The position numbers and the translations under genes were made by a program. Source: Forficula auricularia (Eukaryota > Arthropoda > Insecta > Dermaptera > Forficulidae). From it: DNA of 64,000 nucleotides. The notes beneath the pieces are model-generated. The model made no database searches. It was not told the origin of the DNA and saw only the letters and a list, made by a program, of their open reading frames with translations. Of the stretch, positions 22,233 to 33,121 are shown one piece after another. The stretch is taken from contig JALMQS010000187.1 in assembly GCA_024734495.1 (NCBI GenBank), positions 14,279,173 to 14,343,172 of the forward strand, read 5' to 3'. How positions within the stretch are numbered: the first letter of the stretch is position 1; each line of letters opens with the position of its first letter.

Positions 22233-22482
22233 TACTAGTATTTCAGAAGAAATCGTGTAAAACCCTTGATTTTAGAAAGTTTTTTCCTTCGCTTTAGGTA
22301 TCCCTTTAAAATTTGATTTTTTTTTAAAAACTGTACTTTTCTAAGCATTTGAATCTTTAAATTAATCTCGATATAAAATGTCAAAATCCTATCTCCAGTA
22401 GTTCCATAGAAATCGTGATTAAATCGCTAAAAAATGTGATTTTAGGGATTTTTCATTTTTTTACCCCTTTAAGGTAGTTGTT
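22233..22482. other. AT-rich spacer
   Basis: No feature recognised. Confidence 0.4.
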
Positions 22483-23180
22483 CCGCCAAATGCGTTTTCT
22501 TAAGATTCTTTTGAAATTTATACAGATTATTATATAAATACTTACGCATCGAATGGTGGCAAAACGAAATTTATGAACAATACAGTTCCGGAGATATTAA
22601 ATTTCAAAAATCTGGTTTTTCAAGCTCTTTAACATTGCACTATACGGGATATTGGAAAATTTACATACATATTTAATTATAATTAAGAAACCCTTCTTAC
22701 CATTTTTATAAAAAACTAAATCAACATTAAACAATAACCAATATATATTTTAAGACAATTTTGATTCATAGTTACAACACAGTTTCTGAGATAAAAAGGA
22801 ATAAATAATGAAAAATGTTTAAAAAAAATTTAGACTAAAAACAATTTGGCAACAGCGCATTTATTTAACCAACGAAAGATGCATGCGCAGGATCTTTTAA
22901 AAATTATAATTTTCATAAGGTGTAACGTAGGCGTTGATTACATTTGTTAAAAAATAACAAAACGATTTTAATAGAAATTTAAAAGTATTTAATCTGTCAT
23001 TTTAATATAAAAATATTCAATCTCTTACAATGGTGCCAGATTTGTCAAACGAGCACGGGATTGGCTAGAATTGGTACATAAACAGCAAAAAACTTTGGGC
23101 TTATGAACTATGAATCATTATTGTCTGTTCTATATACTCTAGCATTAACTTTTTGCTAGTATTGTCGCGAAACAACTACC
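22483..23180 (-). mobile_element. TTAA-flanked MITE, copy 2
   Basis: Perfect ends GGTAGTTGTTCCGCC and its partner CGCGAAACAACTACC are flanked by TTAA on both sides (22479-82, 23181-84). It is the reverse orientation of 5893-6579 and 55680-56374. TTAA target duplication is known for piggyBac-like and a few other groups; the termini here start GG, not the usual CCC of piggyBac, so the superfamily is unresolved. Confidence 0.85.
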
Positions 23181-23184
23181 TTAA

Positions 23185-24120
23185 AATTGGAATTAAAAAA
23201 AATTCAATTACTATTAAAGTTATAAAAGTAAACTTTCTGTTGAATTTCATGTTCTTGGTTCTAAGTACTTCTATAAAAATTGTGATAAATCAATAATGAG
23301 TGTTATTTAAATTTTCTACTCCCGTATATCTAATGCAATCACAATTTTCAATTAAAAGAAATGAAAATGAAATATAATAAATAAATGAATACTTAAAATA
23401 TGATTATTCACAAAATAAATAAAATATAAAACAAATCACTTGAAAAAATAATAACCGACTCATTCACTCACACATATACATTCCCTATATTTATATTATT
23501 TCATATTTGAATTAATATAAAATAAAATGCATACTTTTTTTGTTATATTCCTTTGATACACTTTTTTTTAATAATTAAGTTAATTAATACATTATCTGCA
23601 TCTATACATACATATATATTCATATACGTATGTATATTTTTTTGATAATTGAAATCAGTTAATTAAATTATACATCAATAATATACATATATGTATATGG
23701 TATATCTATAGATATCTACGTATATATGTATAAATCAAGATCGATTCCATTGTTTAATTAGAACAAAAAGTATCTATGTTTCAAAATATTTATTACAATT
23801 TTTTTCATCCGATTATTATTATATTTATTTAATTAAAAATCTTAATGCATACTAATCATAATAATCCGATGGAAATGCGGACATTATTATAACCAGGCTG
23901 ATGCATTTTATAATTTTTTGAGTTTTGTTCAAATGTAAAACGGAACCCTATTTTTAAATTCGAAAACAAATGATAGAAATATAGTTTCCCCAGATAATCA
24001 TTGGTATAAAATTTGGGACATTTAGAAAACACGTGGAGATGAGAGGTTATCTAAAACTAATCTTAAAACTAATCTAATGTCATTATTAATAGCTATTATA
24101 ACATTAATTTCTTCTTATTT
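23185..24120. other. Very AT-rich DNA
   Basis: Dense A/T with many TATATA and CATATA words; a piece ending GTAAAACGGAACCCTA at 23936-23951 matches the 31803 motif. No gene. Confidence 0.45.
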
Positions 24121-24975
24121 GATATTAGTACCTGGAGGCACCGAGCGATGCTCGGTAACTTCATCCTTCAGTTAAAATCTTTATTTTAATATTATTTTTA
24201 ATTTAAAATTCTGATAAAAAGGTCAATTTTTATTTGAGAGCCGTTTTTCAAATTAAAAAAATACAAATATATCTATATAGTATTCGACCACTGTACCCCC
24301 CACCTCCACCCTACTCGACCCCACCCCGAAACCTAGCCCTACCCCCCGGATCCCCCACCACTGCCCCCCACATCCACCCCCTCTCCGTATCAAGATCGCT
24401 TTCTCATCCTCAAAACTTGTTAATAGATAGTAATAGATAATAGTAGGCTAATCCTTTTGTCTATAATAAAAATAATCTTTTCTTTGTTCCCTAAATTTAA
24501 AAACTTGTTAATAGAGTTTGTTTCATCAAAATCGTTAAAGCAGTTTTTAAAATAAAAAAAAAATACAAATACTTTCATATATACTATATTCCTGGAAGAC
24601 CGAGCTTTGTTCGGGTTTAGTTAATGCTTGACAACAACACACCACAATCACAATATTTCTTCAAGGCCTTTGAGTAAAAAGGATTAACCCAACCCATTGT
24701 CTGCCTGGGTACAAAAGGAAAAGAGTAACCTTTTTTAAAACCCTAAGAATGGGATTTGTCTACCTTAGAATAATTAATTTGATTACGAAAAAACCCATCA
24801 AAAACCATTTTGTCGAAGACGAGATCGTGACAGATCGAATTGTCACCCCAAAAACCCTCCTAACCCGTGAATTTTATCAAAATCGGTAGAGCCGTTTTTA
24901 AAATAGAACTAAGATACAAATATATATACAAACAATATATATAAATAAATATACAATTTTAGCTCGTTTAATAAG
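24121..24975 (+). repeat. Fragments of LINE/SINE-like 3' ends
   Basis: CTGGAGGCACCGAGCGATGC and CTGGAAGACCGAGCTTTGTT, plus segments such as ATCAAAATCGGTAGAGCCGT followed by AT-rich tails, are typical of 3' regions of insect retroelements. Three partly overlapping copies (24130-24290, 24530-24620, 24860-24970). No coding part remains. Confidence 0.5.
24289..24385 (+). repeat. C-rich tract
   Basis: About 95 bp of CCCCAC/CCCCCC-rich sequence (for example CCCCCCACCTCCACCCTA), compositionally like the complement of the G-rich tract at 12298-12612. The open frame reading through it is proline-rich filler. Confidence 0.6.
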
Positions 24976-24989
24976 AGTAGATATATATG

Positions 24990-25100
24990 TATGTGTCAGT
25001 GGCAGTTGGGGACTTTTCAACCAGAGTATGTTGTTCAAAAAAGTACCCTTCATTTTTGAAATTTTACTCGTATTTTTTTTTGAAATCGACCATCTTCCAC
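24990..25100 (+). repeat. Dispersed repeat (family E) end
   Basis: CAGTGGCAGTTGGGGACTTT and CAACCAGAGTATGTTGTTC recur with changes at 63433-63490. Confidence 0.6.
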
Positions 25101-25194
25101 AACGAATCAGCCTGTCTTAAAAAAAAATCTTAAATATCTCCTAATTCTATTGCTATAAGCATGTCTTGTCTAGAATCAGTGGTTCTTATACTTT

Positions 25195-25412
25195 TATTAA
25201 TCGCGGCCCCTTAAAATACTAAAAAAATTTCCGGCCAGTACCTCTCCCCCTCACCACCATTAGCTAACATAGTCTTAATTACTCGTAGAAAAGAAACTAT
25301 CAAATGTAACAATAATTCAAATCAAAAAGCAGAACTTAACATAACATTTATATATGTATATTTTTTAACGTTTTTTAAAGAACAAAAAATTATTTTATCA
25401 GATTGTCAGTAA
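25195..25412 (+). repeat. Direct repeat, copy 1
   Basis: Nearly identical to 26697-26930: shares GCGGCCAGTACCTCTCCCCC-like text and GCAGAACTTAACATAACATT. Offset about 1.5 kb. Confidence 0.8.
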
Positions 25413-25484
25413 TAACATATTTCTTGAAAAATAGGTATATTTGCTATAGTATAAAAATTGTAGACTTATAAAAAAATATTACGG

Positions 25485-25640
25485 TTTTATTTATTATTTA
25501 TTTATTTATTTATTTTACAAAATACATGGCATATCAACTACTAAGGTCATTAGTGCCACCGAGTTCCTGACTTCTTTTTTCTTTCTTCAATTCCATCTTC
25601 ACTCTTCTATACATTAAGAAATGAAGATAAACTGCAACGG
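25485..25640 (-). mobile_element. LINE 3' end fragment
   Basis: On the minus strand it reads GCACTAATGACCTTAGTAGT, then ATGCCATGTATTTTGTAAAA, then an (ATAA)n tail. This combination is typical of the 3' terminus of jockey/CR1-like retrotransposons in insects. No reverse transcriptase codons remain. Confidence 0.6.
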
Positions 25641-25756
25641 ATCGTTACTAAACTTTATCCAAAGTCATTTGAAATATCAATATTTCTTTCCTTTATTATT
25701 CATATATCATAGCCTATTTGCGGTCCATGTTTAAAATAAAATAATAAAGAATTTAA

Positions 25757-26312
25757 AAAAGTACTATCTTACTCTAGAGTAAAGTACTTTAAAATATAAT
25801 TTTACTAAAAACTTTATTTAACCTTTTTTGTGGTCCCCAGGGTCCTTAATTAGCATTATTAAATTTCATCAAAATTGGTTAAGTCATTTTCAAGATATTT
25901 AGAAAAAACTAAAAAAGTACTGAAATAAAGTACTAATGTTTGCGGGCCGATATGTACCAAAAACTAATCAGCGCTTCATTTTGTTAAAATAAAATGGTAT
26001 GTTTTCAATTTCATTTCAATCGGTTCAACGATGTGGAAAAAATCGTGGACGAAAAAAACGATAACATCCATCCATCCATCCATCCGCACGCACTTCCTGA
26101 AAAAACCGCACTTTTTGGCTTCTCGACGAGACTCCATGTAATTTTTGGCAAAACTGTCACGTGCTAAAATTCAACCTAATTGAATACTACAATTTGTGAC
26201 TTTAATTGAGACCATGGGTTCCGTAGTCTTTACCTGTGGAGCCTTTGAAGTCGCGCTTGCCGCGAGACCAATTAAGTATCAATACTTTACCCATGCTTCG
26301 CATTGGATAAAG
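25757..26312 (-). mobile_element. Family D repeat, copy 2
   Basis: Runs from a palindromic ACTCTAGAGTAAAGTACTTT segment to TTCGCATTGGATAAAGTA. Shares with 60052-60580 (inverted) the segments GTACTGAAATAAAGTACTAA, CGGTTCAACGATGTGG-like text, a (CATC)n run and the CACGTGCTAAAATTCAACC block. Non-coding. Confidence 0.8.
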
Positions 26313-26319
26313 TAAAAAA

Positions 26320-26535
26320 ACAGAGGACCAAAACAAAAACCAAAGTCAAAGAAAACAACAACAAAAATCAAAATCAACAATATAGCAAACAGAGAAGAAC
26401 AGAAAAAACAAAACCTCCACTAATCATATACCATATTCAAAACTCACAAGAAATATCTACAAAAAATACATATAGGTAATAAGAGAATCAACCAAAACAG
26501 AATAATAATAAAAATAAATCGAAAACTATAATATA
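26320..26535 (-). repeat. Probable 3' untranslated part of a LINE fragment
   Basis: A/C-rich sequence immediately 3' of the coding remnant 26536-26694 when read on the minus strand. Confidence 0.35.
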
Positions 26536-26694
26536 TTAAATTTGCGAGAAAAACCCTGTTTCTTTTAAAAATTGAAATAAATTATTAAATTCTTTAGGAT
26601 CTACCAAAATATTCTTTAAATTTCCTTGAATTTTAAATCTATCTCTCAGGGTATTATATAAAGGACACTCTATCAAAAGATGGTGTACATTAAC
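26536..26694 (-). pseudogene. LINE (jockey/R1-like) polyprotein C-terminal fragment
   Basis: The minus strand keeps an open frame of about 52 codons ending in TAA: it opens VNVHHLLIECPLYNTLRDRF and closes with FQFLKETGFFSQI. The HHLLIECP...R block matches the histidine/cysteine segment that lies after the reverse transcriptase or RNase H domain at the C-terminus of many insect non-LTR retrotransposons. Sense codons without interruption suggest a fairly recent decay or simply a short sample. On its 5' side it is cut at about 26695 by the repeat at 26697-26930, and I could not find the rest of the protein beyond. The exact LINE clade cannot be assigned from 52 residues. Confidence 0.7.
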
Positions 26695-26696
26695 CT

Positions 26697-26930
26697 TTTA
26701 TTAGTCGCGGCCCCCTTAAAATACTAAAATATTTTCGCGGCCAGTACCTCTCCCCCTTACCACCATTAGCTAACATACTCTTAATTTCTCGTAGAAAAAA
26801 AAAAACTCTCAAATGTAACAATAATTCATAAATAAATCAAAAAGCAGAACTTAACATAACATTTATATATGTTTATTTTTTTATGTTTTTTAAAGAACAA
26901 AAAATTATTTTATCAGATTGTCAGTAATAA
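26697..26930 (+). repeat. Direct repeat, copy 2
   Basis: Copy of 25195-25412, abutting the LINE coding remnant. Confidence 0.8.
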
Positions 26931-27314
26931 AATTTTAGATTAGGAAAAATGATTAATTTTAGAAATGATCGAAATTTTAAATATCAAATAACAAAACATC
27001 AGATACCGACTGTCTTTTCTAATATTATTTGACAAAATTTTTTAGAGAAATAAAGTTTTTCGTAAATATTTATATATATTTTTTTTTATAAATATATTTG
27101 TTCAAGGTAATTTCATCAGCAAAACAATTTCGTTTTTTATTTCTTCTTTTCAAGATATTATTTTGTTTAGTGTTGCATTATATTCATATTAAATAAAGAA
27201 ACTTTTATTTATTTATTTATTTATTTTAATTTCCATTGATAAAGGGAAAAATTCTCCCCAAACGTTTTTGATTATAACTAAATTGACTCACGATCTGATG
27301 TGGCCATCCACTTG
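26931..27314. other. AT-rich DNA with dispersed motif
   Basis: 27233-27268 carries TCCATTGATAAAGGG and CCCCAAACGTTTTTG, a reverse copy of the dispersed motif described at 54405-54560. 27295-27314 is the shared left flank of family A. Confidence 0.5.
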
Positions 27315-28047
27315 ACTTTACCATACACTTCTGGTTGAGTTTGGTACAAGGGTCTAGATTTTCATTTTTTGTCACTACAACCTCCCACCCACCATTTTGG
27401 GCAGTTTTTTTTTGCATTTTTAGTCTTCTGGTTCCCGACTGATTATGTATACAAAATTTAGTTCAATTTGGTCCAAGGGCCTAGATTTTAATTTTTCCTC
27501 CCTCCCCCGCCCCCCATTTTGAGCGGTTTGTTTTTGAATTTTTAATGTTCTGGAGGACCACTGATTTTGTATACAAAATATGGTTGAGTTTGCTCAAATG
27601 GCCTAGATTTTTATTTTTGACCCTCATCCTCCCTCCTAATTTTGGTTCAAAATTTTTTTTTTTTTAGTTTGAAAATATTATAGTTTTTTAAATTATATCC
27701 TCACCCCTCACCCCCTTAATTTTGGGTCGATATGCATCAAAATCTAATCAGCTCTTAATCTCAATGCATTAAAACTACGTGTGATGTACTAGTTTTTGAG
27801 CTCAGCTCGTCCACAAAATTTGGTAACGCAGACATTTTCATAAAACAGTTATTATCTCGAAAAACATAATTTTTTCGATGTTCACTTTTGGGAGCTTTTT
27901 TTGTAGACCGAAATGCCATGGTTTTGCCCAATTTTTTTAATCAAAATAGTTTCAGTCGTTTTTGAGATATTTCGAAAAAAATAAGTAAAAAAAAACACTT
28001 TTATCATGCACGATTACAATACTTGACCATACCCTGTATGGTAAAGT
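27315..28047 (+). mobile_element. Family A element
   Basis: From ACTTTACCATACA to ACCCTGTATGGTAAAGT. Three internal modules of the TTCTGG...GTATACAAAAT type separated by pyrimidine-rich DNA, then the conserved right part with TTTTTGAGCTC and TCATGCACGATTACAATACT. No coding potential. Confidence 0.85.
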
Positions 28048-28734
28048 AAAAACGTTTGATTTTTTTATAAAATGTTTGTATTTATTTATATATTATTTAA
28101 TTTATTTTTGGTTCCTAAATGTGTTATATAATAATTTGAGCCATTTAATTTTCCGTTGGTGACCTTTGAACTTATCTATCCGCCATCTTGCCCTGCTATC
28201 TAACTCTAATATTAATAATAAATTCTCTACAATCTATCTACCTGTTCCATCCATCCATTCGGCCTGTCTCATCTATTCTTTCTAAATATTTCATTTTAAA
28301 ATATTGATTAGAAATATATAATACATGTAGTATAGATATATAGAGTATAGATATCAATCTAGATATAGATTTTATGAAAATTTTCAATCAAATTAAGAAT
28401 TGATCAACGCGTTTTCTATTCCGGCCGGCTCCGCCTCCTAGTGGGCGTTAGTAAATTACAAAAGGGGCGTTAACCTCGCAGAGGAGGGCAGCAAAGTAGG
28501 TTTCGTTTTAGCGAAAATCAAATTTATTTTTAGAATTTTTTTTTCAAACTTTTTATTGTTATATTATCGTTTGAAATTAACTATTTTGAAAATATGGGTT
28601 TCAAAATTCAATTATTACAAATTTATTATTTTGACTTTACAATAACAAAAAAAATATTAGGTGTAGATATTTATTCACGATTAAAAGCTAGAAGGCTTAA
28701 AAGAACAAGCCTTTCCGAGTGCGAGTCGGACTTT
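28048..28734. other. AT-rich DNA with one GC-richer patch
   Basis: 28420-28500 contains CCGGCCGGCTCCGCCTCCTA and AAAAGGGGCGTTAACCTCGC; no family recognised. Confidence 0.35.
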
Positions 28735-29333
28735 ATATACATATTTGGGTGACCAATTTTGATCTAAAATTTTTCTTTTTTGATTCTCGAATGAAAACTG
28801 ATTAGTGTTTCATGTTTTAAGAACCCTCTCCAAATTTTATCTTGATTAAAAATTTTTTGAGTTCGTGCAGGTATTTTAAAAATTCCAAAAATGTACAAAA
28901 ATCTTTTTTCTCTTTTTTGAAATTTTTTATTTTCTGTAGGGATATTCTTTCTGTAGGTATGTAACAAAAATAGCCTCCTGAAAATTTCAGCTCAAAATAT
29001 AAATTTTTAAAAATCTCTCAAAAGATTTGAAGATTTTTTTAGTGGTTCATAATTATGTTTGACGTTGTCGAGCCACCTTTAAAAATTATCTAATATTAAG
29101 GAATGATTTTTTCTTTTTTTATTAATGATTAAAAATAAAAAAATTATGTTAAAAATTTATATTTTTTGTCAAGTGATTTTTTTGATTGATAGAAAAAAAT
29201 CAATAGCCAATCGCGTGGCTTCGAAAATTTCAATCAAGACACTAAAAATCTTCAAAATTCTTGAGCGCCCTTTAAAAATTCATATTTTGTGCTGCAATTT
29301 CCAGGCGGTTGCTTTTAGTACATATGTATAGAC
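28735..29333. repeat. Dispersed repeat (family H), copy 1
   Basis: GGGTGACCAATTTTGATC and the following TTGATTCTCGAATG, TGTTTCATGTTTTAAGAACC segments match 41690-42270, and a diverged inverted version lies at 29620-29770. Open frames inside are Lys/Phe-rich and unsupported. Confidence 0.6.
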
Positions 29334-29590
29334 AGTGGCGTGCCAGAAAATTCCCATGGGGGGGGGGGGGGGTTAAACCACAAAGCAAAAATATTTAGTG
29401 GGAATTTTTTTTATTAAAACAAATAGGTACTTAAGGAAATTAAAAACGTAACATAATTCTTGATTAAACATATGAAATATATTTAATTACGGTTAGTTTG
29501 CCATAACAAACGGTTTGTCGTTGCCGTTTTTCATCCCATGAACCCTGAACTTGTGGGGGGTTCAGACTCTCTCCCATGGCTACGTCCCAA
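29334..29590 (+). mobile_element. Family F element (GTGGCGT...GGCTACG), short copy
   Basis: Starts GTGGCGTGCCAGAAAATTCC and ends CCCATGGCTACGTC, with a G-run after the left end and a complementary CT-rich right end. The middle (AGTGGGAATTTTTTTTATTA, TTTAATTACGGTTAGTTTGC) is shared with 46985-47885. Similar GTGGCGTAGCCAG-ended non-autonomous elements are widespread in animals. Confidence 0.75.
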
Positions 29591-30421
29591 GTATAAAAAG
29601 AATTTCGCTATAGAAATAAACATTTTCAAAAAAGAAAAAAAATTTTTTTACATTTTTGAGATTTGCAAGATTCTCGAGCTACCTCAAAAAATTTGATTGA
29701 CCTAAAATTTGCAGAGGGTTCTTAAAACATAAAATATCTACTAAGAAATTTTCATACGGAACTCAAAAACAAAATGGGTTAAAATAATATATTATAATGA
29801 TTAACAAAATTAAATTTATTCACTATAACTATGACGTTTCGATCTCTTTACCTTCGATCTTTCTCAAGTATGAGCTTCCTCTCCAATTGTAGTTAACTGC
29901 GAGTTAGCGGTTCGTTCATTTATCTATGAATTTTGTGTACAAATTTTATGAATTAAAGATCAAGTCATACATTTTTTAATAAAATTTAGGGAACGCGGTG
30001 TTTATAGTGAAACATTGTTAAAATTAAATTGTAAATTCTCCTTGTGAAACACCACCAACTCCAACCTAATTTAATTTTAACATACATTTTTTGAATATCT
30101 ATATAAAAAAACGATTAGGTATACATATAAATATCTTCCAAAATTCTTGAGATTATCATTTTGGCTTAAGTATCTTGACATAATTTGAATTTAAAAATTT
30201 TAATCTATAAAATATTTATAATGAACTTTTAATGGGTTTTAAAATAACTAAACCAATTTAATAATAAAGTAAAATTGGAAAATAAACACTTTATTTATTT
30301 GTTAATGCATTTATCATTACAACGCTTTAAAGTCTCAATAAAATCATTCGAAAAAAAAATTCATTTTTTGCATTTTTGAACCAGAGACTCACTTTTTCAC
30401 ATTAGAAAAATAATTAAAAAA
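29591..30421. other. AT-rich DNA with repeat fragments
   Basis: 29620-29770 is an inverted family H segment. 29829-29880 has ATGACGTTTCGATCTCTTTA, half of a GACGTTTCG foldback. No gene. Confidence 0.4.
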
Positions 30422-31220
30422 AACCGACTTCAAAATAATTAAATGCAACTAATAAAATAATAAGAACTCAAAAATCAAATAAAATGCACTAAAAGGTATA
30501 AAATAATTATTTTATTTAGTTACAACTAAACGATGAAATTGTTACATGAAATTACTTTTTGAAGTCGGTGCCAAACAAACAAGGTCCAATACCAATGAAA
30601 TTTATAAGAGACCAATCGGCGACTATACTGAAACCAAGGCAAAAAAATCATCGAAATGGGTCCACATGGTAAAAAGAAATCGACGAACAAAAATAATCAG
30701 ATCTTGACCAAATTAATATGTGACCACCCCTAAGGTATCCCTTTCCAATAAAAAAAGAATCATCGAAATCGGTCCATAAACAAAGAAGTTATGCGTGAAC
30801 ATACATAACAAAAAAGATCCAAAACCAATGAAATTTATACGGGACCAATCGGCGACTATACTGAACCCAAGGCAAAAAATCATCGAAATCGGTCCACATG
30901 GTAAAGAGAAATCGACAAACAAACATCATCAGAACTTGACCAATTAATATGTGACGACCCCTAAAGGTATCCCTTTTCCAATGAAAAAAGAATCATCGAA
31001 ATCGGTCAACAAACAAATAAGTTTTGAGTGAACATACATAACAAAAAAGGACCAATACCAATGAAAAAAAACGGGATCAATCGGGTACGAGACTGAAAAC
31101 CCAATGCAGAAAAAATAATCCAAATCAGTCGACATGGTAAAGAGAAATATATGTTCAAACATAAAAAAAAAACAGACATTCCGTTGAATTGATAACCTCC
31201 TCCTTTTTTCAAAGTCGTTT
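30422..31220 (-). mobile_element. GAAGTCGGTT-family element, copy 3
   Basis: Left end AACCGACTTCAAAATAATTA and right end TTTTTTCAAAGTCGTTT. The right two thirds consist of three tandem units of about 230 bp (starting near 30585, 30815 and 31050), each with ACCAATCGGCGACTATACTG-like and AATCATCGAAATCGGTC text. Open frames on the minus strand (30713-30922, 30944-31234, 31006-31212) are translations of these units and explain their resemblance to each other; they are not genes. Confidence 0.8.
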
Positions 31221-31380
31221 AAAAATTCAAACATTTTGACAACAGAACAAACTTTCTACTACTTTTCGTGGTTAATCCAATTTCGAAATTATTTATTTTC
31301 ATTTTTAAATTTTTTTAGTCTTTATTTGAAATTAATAAAGGTACCTATAGTTTTTAAACCATATACCGTGTTATTTCTGG

Positions 31381-31497
31381 ATGAGTAACCCTCAAGTAGC
31401 CTGTTTGCTTATTACAGCCATCCAACTCTTGTTATTCCTTTCTACTGGAATTGATTTGTGGGGTATACTTGGATTTGCAGTGATCAATCTTCATTAA
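31381..31497 (+). CDS. Possible short membrane-segment ORF, unknown
   Basis: An ATG-started frame of 38 codons begins MSNPQVACLLITAIQLLLFL and ends WGILGFAVINLH before TAA. The composition is hydrophobic with one potential membrane-spanning stretch, and codon use is less AT-biased than in neighbouring DNA. The frame stays open upstream to a stop at 31348. No splice signals or homologous family could be identified, and the stretch 31500-31570 after it is also less AT-rich. It may be part of a decayed gene, a small peptide or chance. Confidence 0.15.
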   Translation: MSNPQVACLLITAIQLLLFLSTGIDLWGILGFAVINLH

Positions 31498-31802
31498 AAT
31501 TGCGACAGATCCCTTAAGGGCATTGTCAGTACAGGCAGAACCTGAACAACAAGTGTGTGTTATTGCATCGGGTTCAATCACTTATATACTAGGTATATAT
31601 GAAAAAAAATACTTTTTTACTTTCGTTCTAATTAAGCTTTTGTTTCATATGAATAAATCATGACTTTGTAAATCTCTATAAATATTTGAATATGATTTTT
31701 CTGGATCCATTAATTTCTTAATTTTCATATGGCATAGACTTGAAGCGATCAGCCACAGGTCTCACAAATATAGTCTGGAAATTTTCAGTTCTCATTCATT
31801 TT

Positions 31803-31835
31803 TAGGGTTCCGTACAAAAGTAAAACGGAACCCTA
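31803..31835. repeat. AGGGTTCCGTA palindrome
   Basis: AGGGTTCCGT, then ACAAAAGTAAA, then ACGGAACCCT form a short hairpin common in insect genomes. An inverted partner CCGTTTTACTTTTGTAC lies at 33585-33601, so the two could be ends of one 1.8-kb composite. Confidence 0.55.
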
Positions 31836-32325
31836 TTATTGTCACTACAATATCATAGATAGTCAACTAAAGAAAATTCAAATTTGAAATTTATATATAC
31901 CTACCTAAGTTATTTGTATTTATATTTTATCATAGAAACCAAAAATTAAATTAAAATTTTTAATCAGGTGATTATTCTAGGCAAGGACAAAAGTTTTCTA
32001 GTGTTAAATCAACAATTTTTTTTATCATGTACCTACCTATTATAAATTTATAATAATGAAACCCTGTAAAGATCTAATTAAGTAGAATAAGAAGGTATTT
32101 TTAATATAATATTTTGTTATTCTAAATTGACCATTTTTATACAATTTTGATACCTGTCATATAACCATGTCATCAAACAATTATATATCGCGCAATTGAG
32201 GCTTTAGTGTGGATTGTTGATTTGTTTCTTGTCAGCATAAAGGAAGTTGTAACAATGACAGTATACTATATATAAGAGCCTAGATTAATTTTTAACAACG
32301 CTAAGAGAATTTTCTTTAAAAAAAT
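31836..32325. other. AT-rich DNA
   Basis: No feature recognised. Confidence 0.4.
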
Positions 32326-32400
32326 TACCCTCCTGCCTAGAATCGAACCGACGAACTCTTGAACTAAGGGCATCAGCTCTAGCCATTACACCAATGCAAC
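32326..32400 (-). mobile_element. tRNA-derived SINE-like module
   Basis: On the minus strand an A-box-like TTGGTGTAATGGCTAGAGC is followed after about 30 bases by a B-box-like GGTTCGATTCTAGG. The cloverleaf is incomplete (no matching acceptor stem), so this is a SINE head or tRNA relic, not a working tRNA gene. Confidence 0.55.
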
Positions 32401-32845
32401 ATTAATATTTATATCTTGATTTCTGTTACTAAAACTATATATTTTTGATTTAGACTTTGTGTCGAGATAATATTGTATTCATTTGAACTCGAATGAAAAT
32501 GAAAAAACACCAATGGATTTTAAATTAAGAAACATTAAATATATATTAATTAACGAGGCAAATTTGAAATATAATTGTCAGCTCGGATTTTTAAACTGAT
32601 GGCTCCAATCGATTTTCATTAACCAGGAAAATTTGAAATATAATTGTAATTTGGACTCGAATTTTGAAATGAAAGACTCCAATTCATTTTAAATTAAGAA
32701 ACATTAAATATATTGATAATTATTCCCCCCCCCCCCCTCGCCATACAAAAATTAAAGAGGCGAAACTTTTAAGAGACGATGTATTTTCGGTAGTTTACGG
32801 CTATACATTTGGAGTGTGCTTTTTTAAGGAGTAAAATTTTTGGAC

Positions 32846-32938
32846 CGAGACGCTGCCCGCCAGGGCACCAGTCCGGAGGGCCGAGCTTCGAGGGCGTGAA
32901 GAAGGCACGCACGAAAAGCTCGTCTATAAATAATCAGC
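32846..32938 (+). ncRNA. Structured cassette of unknown function, copy A
   Basis: Shares GAGACGCTGCCCGCCAGGGC, then ACCAGTCCGGAGGGCCGAGC, with 54306-54398. Hairpin 1: CTGCCC/GGG..CAG around GCC. Hairpin 2: CGAGC (32882) pairs with GCTCG (32918), then TTCG with CGAA, then GCGTG with CACGC around a seven-base loop. The inner sequence of hairpin 2 differs almost completely from copy B although both pair. Both copies continue TATAAATAAT. The 67-codon open frame covering this region is incidental. Confidence 0.5.
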
Positions 32939-32968
32939 CAAAGTGGTTCAGACAGGCATACCAAAAGG

Positions 32969-33113
32969 CGAGGAGTGAACCGCGATTGGAATTAGGTATG
33001 CATAGTCTTTGAAATTATTTGGAATTACTTTGGAATTCATTAGATAATCTATTGGAAATGAAAGTGGAAATGGAAGTAGGTGTACACGATTTTAGGTCGC
33101 GGTTCACCCCTCG
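32969..33113. mobile_element. 145-bp MITE with 8-bp target duplication
   Basis: Terminal inverted repeats CGAGGAGTGAACCGCGA and TCGCGGTTCACCCCTCG, flanked by the direct repeat CCAAAAGG (32961-68, 33114-21). 8-bp duplications are known for hAT, P and Merlin groups. The 958-bp element at 61753-62710 has the same ends. Confidence 0.9.
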
Positions 33114-33121
33114 CCAAAAGG

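Noticed and set aside
30713..31234. Minus-strand frames resembling one another
   Set aside because: They are translations of a three-unit tandem repeat inside a non-autonomous transposon.
32809..33012. 67-codon plus-strand frame
   Set aside because: It runs through the structured cassette and into a MITE; no shared frame with the second cassette copy.
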